A stretch of DNA of 64,000 nt from positions 62,001-126,000 of the forward strand of contig NZ_JNJP01000004.1 of assembly GCF_000701705.1 (NCBI RefSeq), in the 5' to 3' direction. Position 1 is the first letter of the stretch. Each line of letters opens with the position of its first letter. The position numbers were made by a program, and so were the translations under genes. Positions 43,144-53,301 of the stretch are shown piece after piece. This stretch comes from Bilophila wadsworthia ATCC 49260 (GTDB lineage: Bacteria; Desulfobacterota; Desulfovibrionia; Desulfovibrionales; Desulfovibrionaceae). The notes under the pieces are model-generated. The model searched no databases, was not told the origin of the DNA, and saw nothing but the letters and a program-made list of their open reading frames with translations.

Positions 43144-46100
43144 TTAGAACTTGTAGGTGAAGCTCACGTTCACGCCATGTCCCGCCTTATGCTCCGAAGC
43201 GCGGATGCCGTAGTCGAGGCCGAACGAGATGTTGTCCTTCTGCACCTCAAGCCCGAGCGTGCCGTCAAAAGATACGCTGTCCATCATCCGGGCCTTGATC
43301 GTATCGGAAGCCGCGACGCCCGGCACCCGGACCTTGGTCTTTGCCTTGAGATCACCCGCAGCGGGCACTACGGAAAGGTCGGCCCTCGGCTTCACCTTCC
43401 AGCCGGACGACGTTTCAAAGTCGCGGCTGAAGCTCACGCCGATCGGGAATGTCCAGATCTCCTGCGTATCGCGTCCCACGCGGAACACGTCGTGATCGTC
43501 GATCCGAGATGTGAACCCATCCGTCCGCAGGTTGTAGTATCGTACCCCGACATGCGGCGTCACATCGGCCCAATCCGTTTCGAACCGGTATTCGCCGCGC
43601 AGACCCGCCGTCAGCACGCCCGTATCCACATCGGCCCTGAGCTGGCCGAGCTGCATGGTTGTGGGCAGATCCTGCTTCACCTCGTTCTTGTTGGCGGAAT
43701 AACCGAGATCGCCCACGATATTGAACTGATCCCGCGACCAGCTCCCGTACAGGTTCATGCCCCAGAAATCGAAATCATTCTTGGTCGCGTTGAAATCCCC
43801 ACGGGAACGGGCCGTACCGCTTCCGGCGTTCAGGGCCATGCCGACCCGGAAATCGCCGAACGCGTAGTCGCCGCCAAAGACGATGCCGCCGAAATCGGCA
43901 TTATAGCCGCCATCAAGAGAGCCCGCGCCCAAATTGCGCGCGTGTTCCGCTCCATACAGGGCATTGATCCAGAGGTTCAATCCGTCCTTACGAATGGCCC
44001 CTTCACGCGTGGTGGTCATATGTGAAAGCGACGCGTGATCCTGAATCGCCCGAACCGGGGCATCCGCCGCCGCGACGGCCATACCCTGCACGCCTCCGGC
44101 CACGGCGATCTGCGCCGCGCCGTCAACAGTATGCACCGTGTCCGCCTTGGGCAGATGGTTTTCATTCACCGCCCGAGAGAGGAACCGGATGCCCATGTTG
44201 CCGCTTTCGGTGTCGTTCAGCCCCTTGCCCCAGATGGCATCCATCGTGTTGACGAGGGAAAGCCCCCGGAAAACATCGGACGAGCGCCGGGCTGTGGCCT
44301 GTACCTTCATCGAACCGTCGGCATCCTTGCCCAGCACAAGCCCAATGAGATTATCCGGCGTGGAAAGGTTGTCTCCGTTCCAGCCCTGCACGTTGCTGAC
44401 CGAGAATCCGGACGTAATCGCGTATTCGCCCTGCGTGATGTTGTCGATAAGCAGCTTGGCGCCCGCATCCACATTCAGCGTCCCGCCCTGGGACGTCAAC
44501 GCCGCGGCGCCGTTGAGACCGCTCCCGTCAACGAGCAGCAAAGAACCGTCAGCGAAAGTCGCCGTATTCGGAGTCAATACCGGAGCGCTGGTCTTGGTTC
44601 CGTCCACCATCACCGCGCCTAGCGTACCGTTCAACGTCTGCGGCTTCCGGATAGCCAGCGCGGCGGTTACGCCGTTCTGTCCCCACTGGAGGCTGGATCT
44701 GCCGAACGCGTCCAGCGCCCAACCGGTATCCGTGTCACCCAACACGAGCAGGGAATTCTGCCCCGCCGTGAGCAACCCGTCTATTTCATTGTTCACAAAG
44801 GTGAAGACGCCGTGCGACGCATCAGCCAATGCATCATTGCCCTTCCACGCGGGATCAAGGAATACCCTGCCGCCCTGCAACTGAGCCTGACGGGCGACCA
44901 CTCTACCGGCGCTCCCTTGATCGCCGATGTTGAGCTGGACATCGGAAGATGTGGTCAAGACGTCCGCCGCCAGCGTTCCCGCAACCTTGATATCTCCCTT
45001 GGAGGCTGTGACGGACGAAGAATCCACAGCGCCGGAGACATTCAGGGCACCTCCGGAAAGTTCGACAGAAGCGGAAGTCAGCTTGCCGGAAACATTCGTC
45101 TGCCCATCGGCCTGACGTATCGTCGATTGGAGATGTGCCCCCTCGGCAATGTTGATCGTGCCGCCGTTGTTGTTCATCCCGGCGACGTCCGCCGTGCCGG
45201 TGGTTTCATTGGCTTCACCCGTGATGACGTGCGTTCCCGCACGGACATTGACGGTGCTCGCCGCGGCGATTTCTATATTTCCCGAGAGCGTGCCGCCGGA
45301 ATCCATGACCGGCGTGCCAAGGTTCAGCACACCAAATGCCCCTTCCCCAGTACCTCCTACATGAACATTGACGGGATTTCCCCCTGCCGTGACCAAAGGC
45401 GTATCGGAGGAACCTCCAACCAATGTCAGATAATGGCCGCCCACTACGGAGATATTCCGACCGGAGGAACCGAGATCGATGTTCTTCCCACCAATGCTGC
45501 CGCTTATCGAGTCCGTCTTGTCGTCCTTCGCACTCGCGCCGACAACGAAATCCTTGCCCGAATCCGAACTTGTGCCGGTAGTGATGGTTACATTGCCAAG
45601 AACAATATTGTTGGCGTGGTTATTGTTCAATTCGTCAACGGAGACCTTTCCCGTGCGATCTTCATCGGGCTTCGGTTCAGGAGCGGGGGGAGTCGGGTCA
45701 GGCTCCACAGGGGGAACCGGATCTGGGCCAGGATCCACAGGAGGAACCGGATCTGGGTCAGGCTCCACAGGGGGAACCGGATCTGGGACAGGATCTACAT
45801 ACCCCGTTCCGATGAATGTGATCTCCTTCGCGGAGGTGGAGCCAGCCCCCTCACCCGCTTCTACGTTGTTCGCTCCCAATGAATCAGCCGCTGCCTGAGC
45901 GTACGTAAGGTTGTACAGAGCGTCATTGAACGCTATCAGTCCAGAATCAAAGCTCCAATTGTCTCCGCTCAGCTTTACGGCACCGGGATCCTTGTTATCC
46001 CCCTCCGCGTTCAATCCGTTTATGAAGATCTGTCCCGTTCCGGTCTCCAGGATGCCACCAGCAAGGATCAGCTTGCCGCCAGCGACATTGTTCCCTTCAC

Positions 46101-49100
46101 CTCGGGCAACAAAGGAAAACGCAGGCATCTTCAATCTGCCGCCCGTAATGGTCACCGTATTCTTGATGAGCCACTTCTGAGCAATTTCCGTGCGCCCGCC
46201 CTCAAAGGCAGCCGTTCCCAGAAAACCATCCATCGAGGCATTGAACAGCAATGTACCGCTCCCCGTCTTCTTCAGGGCCGGCGTTGCGCTTTGAGACGAC
46301 AGCGCATCATTAAAGACGACCTTGCCGTCTCCCGTGATGTCCAGACTGGAACCGTCGCCCATGAAGATCGCGTTCGAGCCCGTGGAGTCCGTATTCCCGT
46401 TGAACACGATCTCCTGCCCCGCGCCGGGATTGAGGGTAATGGAACGGGTGTTGTAAATGGCCCCGCCAAGCCCGCCGGCCGTATTGCCCGTGAAGCGCGC
46501 TCCGCCGTTGAATGCGAGGGAACCATCCGTAGTCGAGGTAAAATAGTTATAAACGGCACCGCCATAGGTTGCCCTATTCCCGGAAAAGACCACGTTGCCG
46601 GAAGTGGTCAGCTGGCCGTTATTGAATACGGCGCCCCCATAGCCGGCGCTGTTGCCCTCGAAGCTACTGTCCGCAATGGCGAGATTCGAACTACCGCTGA
46701 TCCCCGAATAGATGGCCCCGCCGTTGCCGGTATTGGCCTGATTTTCCTTGAATACGGCATCTGTAAACGCGATATCCGAGGTGCCGCTGCCGCCCAAATA
46801 GACGGCACCGCCCGAGGTGGCGGTATTGCCCTCAAATACCACATCCGAGGCGGCTACATTCACCGTACCGCCAACGCTCGCCGACGCGTACACAGCCCCG
46901 CCGTAGGTGCCGCTGTTCTTTCCGAAAACTGTGTCGACAAACGTGAGCTTCGCGGAGGCATCCTTGCCACCCAGTACGTAAATCGCTCCGCCCTTGACGG
47001 CCTGGTTGCCTTGCAGCCTCGTTCCGCTTCCCAGATCCACGGTACCGTTCTGGACATAAACGGCGCCACCGTTCGTGGTTGCGCTGTTCCCCTCGAACAG
47101 CGTGCCCGCGTCACTCCCCGCTTCGCCGGAAGTAGTCGTCAGCATGCCGTTTTTGTCAATGAAGAACGCTCCGCCGTTCGTGGCGGTGTTCGCGGCGAAC
47201 GTCGTGTCCGTGACACTCGCGGTTCCGCCGCCGGCGAGAAGGACGGCCCCGCCTCCCGCGGCCTTATTCTCTTCCATCCGGGAGTCGACGAGGACTATCG
47301 AGCCCCCGGCGCTATAGATGCCGCCGCCGTAGTTCGACGTGGCCACGTTCTTTCTGAACGTCGTGCCTGTCGCACTCACCTGCCCAGTGGAGTAAACAGC
47401 TCCGCCCGCCTGGGCCTGGTTGGATTCCACAACGGAACCGGTTCCGAGGCTCAACGCGCCGGTTACGGCAATCGCACCGCCCATGTACGAAGTCGTATTG
47501 CCTCGGACAATGGCCCCTTCTCCCATGCTCACGGAGCCCAGACTGTATATCGCACCGCCGTAATGGTAGCTCTCGTTGTTTGCAATGACCGCATTCTTGC
47601 CGAAGCGGACAGCGCCCTTTCCATCCAGGAAAATAGCCCCGCCGCCGTAGCCTCCGCCGCCTATGGCCAGCGCGGTCGAATTGCCGGACAGGACGGCATT
47701 GTCACCAAACGCCACGCCCTTCTTGGAGAAAATAGCCCCGCCGCCCTTGGTGGCATCCCCGGCCGAATGGTTGTTGAGGAGCGACACGTTGTCGCCAAAA
47801 AGGATTTCCCCACTCGAAGAGGCGACCGACGCGTGGTAAGGCATCAGCCCGGTGCCCCAGTTCTGGATGGTCAGAGGCCCGTCCGACGTGACGCGCACCC
47901 CGGAATCGCCGCCGTGGATCAGACACGCATACGTGTCGCTGGCATCTGACGTCTTGCTGCCGTCATAGACCCCGGACAGGAAACGGTACTCGCTCGCCTG
48001 CCCCGGGTCCGTCTTCACGGTGATGACGTCCGCGATCGCGATAGGAACCCCGGAGCTGTCCAGCCATCCTCCCACGGTTCCGTCCGAAGCGGCATCGGAC
48101 TTGTTGCCCGTATAATAATACGGAGAAAGGGGCCCCGGATTGGGAATGTTCACATACGTCCCGGTGAACGTGATCTCCTTTGCGGAACCCGAGCAGGACG
48201 CCTCCGCCCCGACGTTACTGGCTCCCAACAACAGGGCCGCGGCCTGGGCATAGGTCAAGTTGTACTTGGCGTCGTCGAACGCAATCAAGCCGGAATCAAA
48301 GCTCCAGTTGTCTCCGTTCAGCTTCACGGAGCCGGGATTTCTGGCGTCTCCTTCGGCATTCAGGCCGTTGGCGAAGATCTGCCCTGTCCCCGTCTCCAGG
48401 ATGCCGCCGGCCAGAACCAGCTTGCCGCCCGTAACGGCGTTCTCCGCGTCCTGCGACGCAAAGGAGAACTCGGACATCTTCAGCTTGCCGCCCGCGATGG
48501 TGATCAGGTTCTTGATGAGCCACTTTTCGGCAATGCTCGTAAGCCCGCCCTCGAAAGAGGCCGTGCCCAGGAAGCCGTCCATTGAAGCGTTGAGGAGCAG
48601 TTCCCCGCTCCCCGTCTTCTTCAGGGCCGGCGTTGCGCTTTGAGACGACAGCGCATCATCAAAGACGACCTTGCCGTCTCCCGTAATGTCCAGACTGGAA
48701 CCGTCGCCCATGAAGATCGCGTTCGAGCCCGTGGAGTCCGTATTCCCGCTGAACACGATCTCCTGCCCCGCGCCGGGATTGAGGGTAATGGAACGGGTGT
48801 TGTAGATGGCTCCGCCAAGTCCGCTGGCCGTATTGCCGATGAAGCGCGCTCCGCCGTTGAATGCGAGGGAACCCGCACTCACGGCGTTGCCGTCCTTATC
48901 CTCGGAGAAATCGTTATAAACGGCGCCGCCGTCCGTCGCGCTGTTCCCGGAGAAAACGGCTCCGTCGGCAAACGTCAGCTGGTGCACGTTGAATACGGCT
49001 CCGCCACCGTCGGCAGCGGCGTTTTCAATAAAGGAAGCCTTGCCCAGAGAAGCAATCCCTTCGTTATAAAGCCCTCCGCCCACTCCAGCCGTATTCTTGG

Positions 49101-52071
49101 AAAACGTGGATTCCGCCGCCATGTTCAGCGTATTCAGGTTGCAAACGGCACCCCCGATCTTGCCGGCCGTGTTCTCAACAAACGAGACAGGACCGTTGAA
49201 GCGCACGTCGCCTTCGTTGATGATCGCTCCGCCATAGCTTCCCGCGCTGTTTTGAGTGAACGTCGCGGATCCCAATACCGCCTTGGCGGGCAGTTGGGGG
49301 CTCCAATCGCATACGGCTATGGCGCCGCCTGTGGACTTGGAGCTATTTCCCGTAAACGTGGCGCCGTCATCGATACTCAGCTCTCCCGACTGCACTTCGA
49401 TGGCCCCGCCGTTCCCTCCGGAACCCAGCAATTCAACGCTGTTGTTCTTGAAAAGGGCGTTCTTCCCGATGTGTACATACTTTACGCGGCGCGCGCCGGA
49501 CGCATAGTCGGGATCAGTGAGGTAGTCTTCATAATCGTCAACCACATTCAGCGCGCCGCCTCTGCGGCCCTTGTTGCCTTCAAAGACAACGTTGTCGCCG
49601 ATCGTGGTAAACGATTCGCTGTAGAGGCCGCCTCCAGAACCTCCCGTACAGTTGATAAAACCGACGTTGTTTCCTATTTCCACAATACCGTGAGCAGTCC
49701 TGACGGCTCCGCCGGCACCGTCACCTACGCTTTCCGTATTCCTGAATTGGACGCCGTCACCGATAATCAGCTTTGCGGTACTCTTCCAGTTATCGGCAAA
49801 GTACCCCATATCAAAGAAAATGGCCGGGCCGAAGGACACGGGCCCTTCGTATCTGTCGCCAGAAGACGTCTTCAAGCCGTCAAAGGCAATATTCTGGATG
49901 GAAACAGTCCCGGAATCCATCCCCTTGAACCACAGGCCCGGGTAGGCTCCGCTTATCGTGTGCCCGTTGCCGTCGATGGCCAATGAGCGAGCGACGGGTG
50001 TGGTTCCCTGCAAGCGCTTGGATAAAACGATATCGCTTCCCAGCTTGATGCTGTCGATTCCGGTATCCAAAACGGCCTTTTGCAGCGTTTCAAAGCTGTC
50101 AGGATCTCCAGGGGGCAACTCGACAAGCGTTCCGGTGAACGTGATCTCCTTTGCGGAGCCCGAGCCGGACACATTGTCCGCCGCAACATTACCAGCCCCC
50201 AGCAGACCGGCCGCTGTCTGGGCGTATACAATGTTGTACTTGGCGTCATCAAACGCGATCACCCCTGAGTCAAACTTCCAATTGCTGTCGCTCAGCTTCA
50301 CCGCGCCGGGGTCCTTCATATCCCCGTCCACGTTCAAAGCGCTCGTAAAGATCTGTCCCGTTCCCGTTTCCAGCGTACCGCCCGCAAGAGTAAGCTTGCC
50401 TGTCTTTTGGAAGGACAAGGTAGGAGCGACAAGTGCGCCACCCGTCACGGCTAACTGCGCCTTGCCAAAATACCCGGCTGCACCTTCACTCAAGAACGTC
50501 GTTCCGCCCTTTTGATTAAACACTCCGCTAAAATTGGAAATATCGCCATAGAATGCAAGAGAACCTGCGTTCTCCTTGTTGATTGTACCGGAGGAACCGG
50601 TAACACTCCCCCTCACCTTTGAATCCGCGCTTTCCTTCGTGACGGGGACATTGATCGGCGTAGGGTTATAGGCAAAGGTCACGGAAGCGCCGACCTGCTC
50701 TCCGGCCTTGATACTCGTGACAATCGCCTTGTCCGCATTTATAGTCGTAGGCCCATCAAACCGGACGTCTGCGAAAACATTCTCATTGCCGCCCCCCTCA
50801 ACAAAGACGCCCGTGCTTCCCGTTATATTGATTCGCTGTCCCGTGAGGGAAACGCTTCCTCCCTGATTATTTATGCCATAACCTGAAGAATTCAGCGTTA
50901 CGGCCTTCCCGTCGGTACCTAGGGAGATAACCGGGCAGATACCGGCTTGAGTCGAATAATCATAACGGTAGGTCGTATAAAGAGCACTACCGGATGCGCT
51001 ACCCGTAACCGCAATCTCGACATCCCCAAGAAAGCTCATATCAGCTTTGCCGGAAGCGGTAATACCCTTTGCATCAAAGGGGGCATTGGTAACCAAACGT
51101 AACGAGGTAGGGCCAGAGACGACCATTTTGCCTGAGTCATTTGATATACCAAGCACTGAGGCAAAAGAGTCTTGCCCTGTCTGCGTTGCCGTCAGATCAA
51201 GATTCCCGGCAAGCTGCACATCGGAGGAACTCGCCGTAAGCTGGATACCCGTTGTAGCCTTGTTTCCCTCCACCACGATATCCAGATCCGTATCAGCACT
51301 TGTTTTGACCGTACCATCAGCACAGTTGATACCCACGCTGTTGGAATCCGTATTTTTTGATTCAATCAATACGGACTTACTGGCAAAGCCAATCATACCT
51401 CCATACTTGACGAAGGCCCCATTGGCATTGTTCCCTGTAGACGCTTTCGCCCGTAATGTCGTCCTGTCCCCTCCAAAAACCAGATTTCCCCCTGCCGCTG
51501 CAGCAACAAATGAGGCATACCCATTGGAGCCGTTCATCACGGCTTCGGCTTCACCAGTAATATCCCCAGAAAGAGTCAGCGTTCCTTTACTTTCACTCAA
51601 AAAAGCGCACACGCCCAACAGCTTTCCGCCGCCCACCATTGAGAAGGTTCCTGTCCCCACAAAAGAACCGGAACTTCCCGAACCAGCTACATGGAAAGCC
51701 GACGCGTATTGATCATAGTCAGAATAATCCTTTAAATAGATCCCATCAGCATTTCCAACAGCCATCGGACTGCCGTTGGACATGGAAATATCAAGTTGCC
51801 CTTGCCCCGACACATTGATGAGATACCGCAGCGCAGGCTCGGTCGACCGGAGACTTATATCCCCAACCCCAATAATATTTCGGGTATCTCCTGATAAAGA
51901 TATCGGGGAAATGTCGCCTGATAATTCCTCCGCGCCGGCAAACCCCGCGTTTCCCGCGACAAGCATGCCGGCCACTGCTAATGACCCGAATACGTTCATC
52001 ATGCGACACTTCCGCAGGACGGCACGGTACCTGTTGACCAGGTTCCCGATAGCTCCTCTCGATAAGGTCAT
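43144..52071 (-). CDS. Giant autotransporter adhesin with Pmp-like repeats (type V secretion)
   Basis: A 2975-residue self-secreting surface protein. The N-terminus MTLSRGAIGNLVNRYRAVLR precedes a hydrophobic core and AGA cleavage site near residue 48, an extended (ESPR-like) signal peptide. The passenger has three large modules, each closing with AKEITF(T/I)GT near residues 647, 1302 and 2085. The second and third are full of GGA[ILVF] and FxxN repeats (about two dozen) like chlamydial Pmp proteins, predicting a long beta-helix. A proline-rich linker (residues about 2090-2137) and a further beta-rich part follow. The last 280 residues are the autotransporter barrel, ending in VSFTYKF with the terminal Phe. 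The SD GAGGAGG is 10 nt upstream of the ATG. Likely roles are host attachment or aggregation; the target is unknown. Confidence 0.92.
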   Translation of the reverse strand: MTLSRGAIGNLVNRYRAVLRKCRMMNVFGSLAVAGMLVAGNAGFAGAEELSGDISPISLSGDTRNIIGVGDISLRSTEPALRYLINVSGQGQLDISMSNGSPMAVGNADGIYLKDYSDYDQYASAFHVAGSGSSGSFVGTGTFSMVGGGKLLGVCAFLSESKGTLTLSGDITGEAEAVMNGSNGYASFVAAAAGGNLVFGGDRTTLRAKASTGNNANGAFVKYGGMIGFASKSVLIESKNTDSNSVGINCADGTVKTSADTDLDIVVEGNKATTGIQLTASSSDVQLAGNLDLTATQTGQDSFASVLGISNDSGKMVVSGPTSLRLVTNAPFDAKGITASGKADMSFLGDVEIAVTGSASGSALYTTYRYDYSTQAGICPVISLGTDGKAVTLNSSGYGINNQGGSVSLTGQRINITGSTGVFVEGGGNENVFADVRFDGPTTINADKAIVTSIKAGEQVGASVTFAYNPTPINVPVTKESADSKVRGSVTGSSGTINKENAGSLAFYGDISNFSGVFNQKGGTTFLSEGAAGYFGKAQLAVTGGALVAPTLSFQKTGKLTLAGGTLETGTGQIFTSALNVDGDMKDPGAVKLSDSNWKFDSGVIAFDDAKYNIVYAQTAAGLLGAGNVAADNVSGSGSAKEITFTGTLVELPPGDPDSFETLQKAVLDTGIDSIKLGSDIVLSKRLQGTTPVARSLAIDGNGHTISGAYPGLWFKGMDSGTVSIQNIAFDGLKTSSGDRYEGPVSFGPAIFFDMGYFADNWKSTAKLIIGDGVQFRNTESVGDGAGGAVRTAHGIVEIGNNVGFINCTGGSGGGLYSESFTTIGDNVVFEGNKGRRGGALNVVDDYEDYLTDPDYASGARRVKYVHIGKNALFKNNSVELLGSGGNGGAIEVQSGELSIDDGATFTGNSSKSTGGAIAVCDWSPQLPAKAVLGSATFTQNSAGSYGGAIINEGDVRFNGPVSFVENTAGKIGGAVCNLNTLNMAAESTFSKNTAGVGGGLYNEGIASLGKASFIENAAADGGGAVFNVHQLTFADGAVFSGNSATDGGAVYNDFSEDKDGNAVSAGSLAFNGGARFIGNTASGLGGAIYNTRSITLNPGAGQEIVFSGNTDSTGSNAIFMGDGSSLDITGDGKVVFDDALSSQSATPALKKTGSGELLLNASMDGFLGTASFEGGLTSIAEKWLIKNLITIAGGKLKMSEFSFASQDAENAVTGGKLVLAGGILETGTGQIFANGLNAEGDARNPGSVKLNGDNWSFDSGLIAFDDAKYNLTYAQAAALLLGASNVGAEASCSGSAKEITFTGTYVNIPNPGPLSPYYYTGNKSDAASDGTVGGWLDSSGVPIAIADVITVKTDPGQASEYRFLSGVYDGSKTSDASDTYACLIHGGDSGVRVTSDGPLTIQNWGTGLMPYHASVASSSGEILFGDNVSLLNNHSAGDATKGGGAIFSKKGVAFGDNAVLSGNSTALAIGGGGYGGGAIFLDGKGAVRFGKNAVIANNESYHYGGAIYSLGSVSMGEGAIVRGNTTSYMGGAIAVTGALSLGTGSVVESNQAQAGGAVYSTGQVSATGTTFRKNVATSNYGGGIYSAGGSIVLVDSRMEENKAAGGGAVLLAGGGTASVTDTTFAANTATNGGAFFIDKNGMLTTTSGEAGSDAGTLFEGNSATTNGGAVYVQNGTVDLGSGTRLQGNQAVKGGAIYVLGGKDASAKLTFVDTVFGKNSGTYGGAVYASASVGGTVNVAASDVVFEGNTATSGGAVYLGGSGTSDIAFTDAVFKENQANTGNGGAIYSGISGSSNLAIADSSFEGNSAGYGGAVFNNGQLTTSGNVVFSGNRATYGGAVYNYFTSTTDGSLAFNGGARFTGNTAGGLGGAIYNTRSITLNPGAGQEIVFNGNTDSTGSNAIFMGDGSSLDITGDGKVVFNDALSSQSATPALKKTGSGTLLFNASMDGFLGTAAFEGGRTEIAQKWLIKNTVTITGGRLKMPAFSFVARGEGNNVAGGKLILAGGILETGTGQIFINGLNAEGDNKDPGAVKLSGDNWSFDSGLIAFNDALYNLTYAQAAADSLGANNVEAGEGAGSTSAKEITFIGTGYVDPVPDPVPPVEPDPDPVPPVDPGPDPVPPVEPDPTPPAPEPKPDEDRTGKVSVDELNNNHANNIVLGNVTITTGTSSDSGKDFVVGASAKDDKTDSISGSIGGKNIDLGSSGRNISVVGGHYLTLVGGSSDTPLVTAGGNPVNVHVGGTGEGAFGVLNLGTPVMDSGGTLSGNIEIAAASTVNVRAGTHVITGEANETTGTADVAGMNNNGGTINIAEGAHLQSTIRQADGQTNVSGKLTSASVELSGGALNVSGAVDSSSVTASKGDIKVAGTLAADVLTTSSDVQLNIGDQGSAGRVVARQAQLQGGRVFLDPAWKGNDALADASHGVFTFVNNEIDGLLTAGQNSLLVLGDTDTGWALDAFGRSSLQWGQNGVTAALAIRKPQTLNGTLGAVMVDGTKTSAPVLTPNTATFADGSLLLVDGSGLNGAAALTSQGGTLNVDAGAKLLIDNITQGEYAITSGFSVSNVQGWNGDNLSTPDNLIGLVLGKDADGSMKVQATARRSSDVFRGLSLVNTMDAIWGKGLNDTESGNMGIRFLSRAVNENHLPKADTVHTVDGAAQIAVAGGVQGMAVAAADAPVRAIQDHASLSHMTTTREGAIRKDGLNLWINALYGAEHARNLGAGSLDGGYNADFGGIVFGGDYAFGDFRVGMALNAGSGTARSRGDFNATKNDFDFWGMNLYGSWSRDQFNIVGDLGYSANKNEVKQDLPTTMQLGQLRADVDTGVLTAGLRGEYRFETDWADVTPHVGVRYYNLRTDGFTSRIDDHDVFRVGRDTQEIWTFPIGVSFSRDFETSSGWKVKPRADLSVVPAAGDLKAKTKVRVPGVAASDTIKARMMDSVSFDGTLGLEVQKDNISFGLDYGIRASEHKAGHGVNVSFTYKF
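45701..45799 (-). repeat. 30-bp tandem repeat (3.3 copies) in the proline-rich linker
   Basis: Units beginning GG(C/A)TC(C/T)ACAG start at 45701, 45731 and 45761, with a partial fourth at 45791. They encode repeats of the type DPVPPVEPDP in the passenger linker. Copy-number change would stay in frame. Confidence 0.85.
46261..46524 (-). repeat. 264-bp direct repeat, copy 1 (partner at 48610-48873)
   Basis: This segment is nearly identical to 48610-48873, exactly 2349 bp (783 codons) away within the autotransporter gene. It encodes the module ending with a GGAIYN repeat and LDITGDGKVVF. Recombination between copies would delete 783 residues in frame. Confidence 0.88.
48610..48873 (-). repeat. 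264-bp direct repeat, copy 2
   Basis: Near-identical to 46261-46524, with a few third-position differences. See that entry for the spacing and its consequence. Confidence 0.88.
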
Positions 52072-52131
52072 GATTACATCCTCCTCAGGATGGATTTGAA
52101 ACTTACGGCGTTAAAGATGTAGTTATTTCCC

Positions 52132-52167
52132 GATGAAAAAAGCCCACGCCGAGAGGCGCGGGCTTTT
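52132..52167 (-). terminator. Terminator hairpin in the autotransporter leader (candidate attenuator)
   Basis: On the minus strand AAAAGCCC-(G)-CGCC-TCTC-GGCG-(T)-GGGCTTTT is followed by a T run (six T in all), ending about 60 nt before the autotransporter ATG. It is downstream of a strong promoter and the TC repeat, so it would stop most leader transcripts unless relieved. Confidence 0.7.
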
Positions 52168-52189
52168 CACCGAGCGGAACCGAATACAC

Positions 52190-52231
<42 letters not shown>

Positions 52232-52299
52232 GGAACGGCAACACCGGATAATCTTCATTTTGGCCTCCCTTCCCCTATTCCGCTGACAGTTTTAAATAC

Positions 52300-52328
52300 A
52301 TTATATACCCGCATATTTTTCTTTACAA
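52300..52328 (-). promoter_or_regulatory. Sigma-70 promoter of the autotransporter gene
   Basis: On the minus strand TTGTAA (52328-52323), a 17-nt spacer and a perfect TATAAT (52305-52300). Transcription would begin near 52293, giving a leader of about 222 nt. Confidence 0.75.
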
Positions 52329-52456
52329 GATTCGGCTCAACAAAAGTGAAGAGGTATGAAAATCTTATTAAAACAAAAAACATGTTATAAAGACAAAACC
52401 AGTTTATAAAAACAAGTGACGCACGTTAAATAAGGCGATAAAGACTCTATAAAACG

Positions 52457-52490
52457 AGAAGGCACGAATATATGAACATTCGTGCCTTCT
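52457..52490 (-). terminator. Terminator downstream of the TetR gene
   Basis: AGAAGGCACGAAT and ATTCGTGCCTTCT form a perfect 13-bp stem with an 8-nt loop. On the minus strand it is followed by CGTTTT. It lies about 85 nt after the TetR stop and insulates it from the autotransporter promoter. Confidence 0.75.
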
Positions 52491-52573
52491 TCCCAAAATT
52501 TCTTTTGCCAAAAGAGTAAAAAATAAATTATTTCAATTAAATTTTTCCGTATTCTGCAGGCTGGCGGAGCGTC

Positions 52574-53173
52574 TTATGCCTCTAGGGAGGCTACGGCTTC
52601 ATCCGTAAACAACGCTGTCAGCGTCTGCCTGACAACAACCTTTCCAGCGGCTTTATCAGGGCGCATCCGGGCCATGACTTTGAGGCCCCAAACCTGCACT
52701 TGCACGTACAGTGCCGCATCTTCCGGCGTCACCTCTGGCCGCAAGCCCGGCGCACGCTTGAGCGCGTCCTTGATTCTGCCGCGTATCTGCTCCATATAAT
52801 CCGCTACCGCCATTGCGAAATCCGGCGTATCCGTCGAAATGTTGGTGACGGTGTTTACCAGAAAGCACCCTCGCGCACGCGGGTCCTCAAAACTGCCCAT
52901 GGCATGTTCCAAGATGGCGCGTACTTGTCCGGCTCCCGGCTGCGTCGCGGCCAGCAAGGCTTCAAGCGCGTCGATTGTCTCCTTGGCATACAGGTCCAGC
53001 GCCGCAAGCATGATCCCTTTTTTGCTGCCGAACCGGGCATAGAGGCTTGCCGCGTTGACTCCCGTCTCCTGGACGATGACGCTGATGGGCGTCGCCGCGT
53101 ACCCGCGCTCCCATAGGCAATCAATGATTTCACGCAGTAACATCGTATGATCATAGGATGGTGGCCTTCCCAT
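52574..53173 (-). CDS. TetR/AcrR-family transcriptional repressor
   Basis: A 199-residue regulator. The N-terminal HTH reads LLREIIDCLWERGYAATPISVIVQETGVNAASLYARFGSKKG in pieces, with the usual TetR recognition helix. The C-terminal ligand domain contains a Cys in ARGCFLVNTV, a position typical of the AcrR subgroup whose members can sense electrophiles. The start at 53173 follows AAGGAG by 7 nt. It is divergent from the rhodanese/RclA pair and probably represses it. Confidence 0.92.
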   Translation of the reverse strand: MGRPPSYDHTMLLREIIDCLWERGYAATPISVIVQETGVNAASLYARFGSKKGIMLAALDLYAKETIDALEALLAATQPGAGQVRAILEHAMGSFEDPRARGCFLVNTVTNISTDTPDFAMAVADYMEQIRGRIKDALKRAPGLRPEVTPEDAALYVQVQVWGLKVMARMRPDKAAGKVVVRQTLTALFTDEAVASLEA

Positions 53174-53208
53174 TGCAAACTCCTTCATCACTTGCCATCA
53201 AAAACCGC

Positions 53209-53252
53209 TTGACAGAAACGGTCACCCGAGTATTTTAATGAGCGTTAAATAA
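53209..53252 (+). promoter_or_regulatory. Promoter and probable TetR operator of the rhodanese-rclA operon
   Basis: TTGACA (53209-53214), a 16-nt spacer and TATTTT (53231-53236), overlapped by an imperfect dyad TTTAA-TGAGCG-TTAAA (53234-53249). A repressor bound there would cover the -10 region. Confidence 0.6.
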
Positions 53253-53301
53253 AAAGCAACAGAGGCATTTTGCCCACAGCCGCATACCCCTGGAGGTCGC
53301 T

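Noticed and set aside
46291..47949. A 552-codon plus-strand frame inside the autotransporter gene
   Set aside because: It mirrors the repetitive passenger sequence in antisense. The minus-strand reading has signal peptide, repeats and barrel, so this one is a shadow.
52424..52433. CGTTAAATAA shared with the rhodanese promoter (53243-53252) as a second TetR operator
   Set aside because: Only ten AT-rich bases are shared and the dyad arm is missing, so chance is likely.
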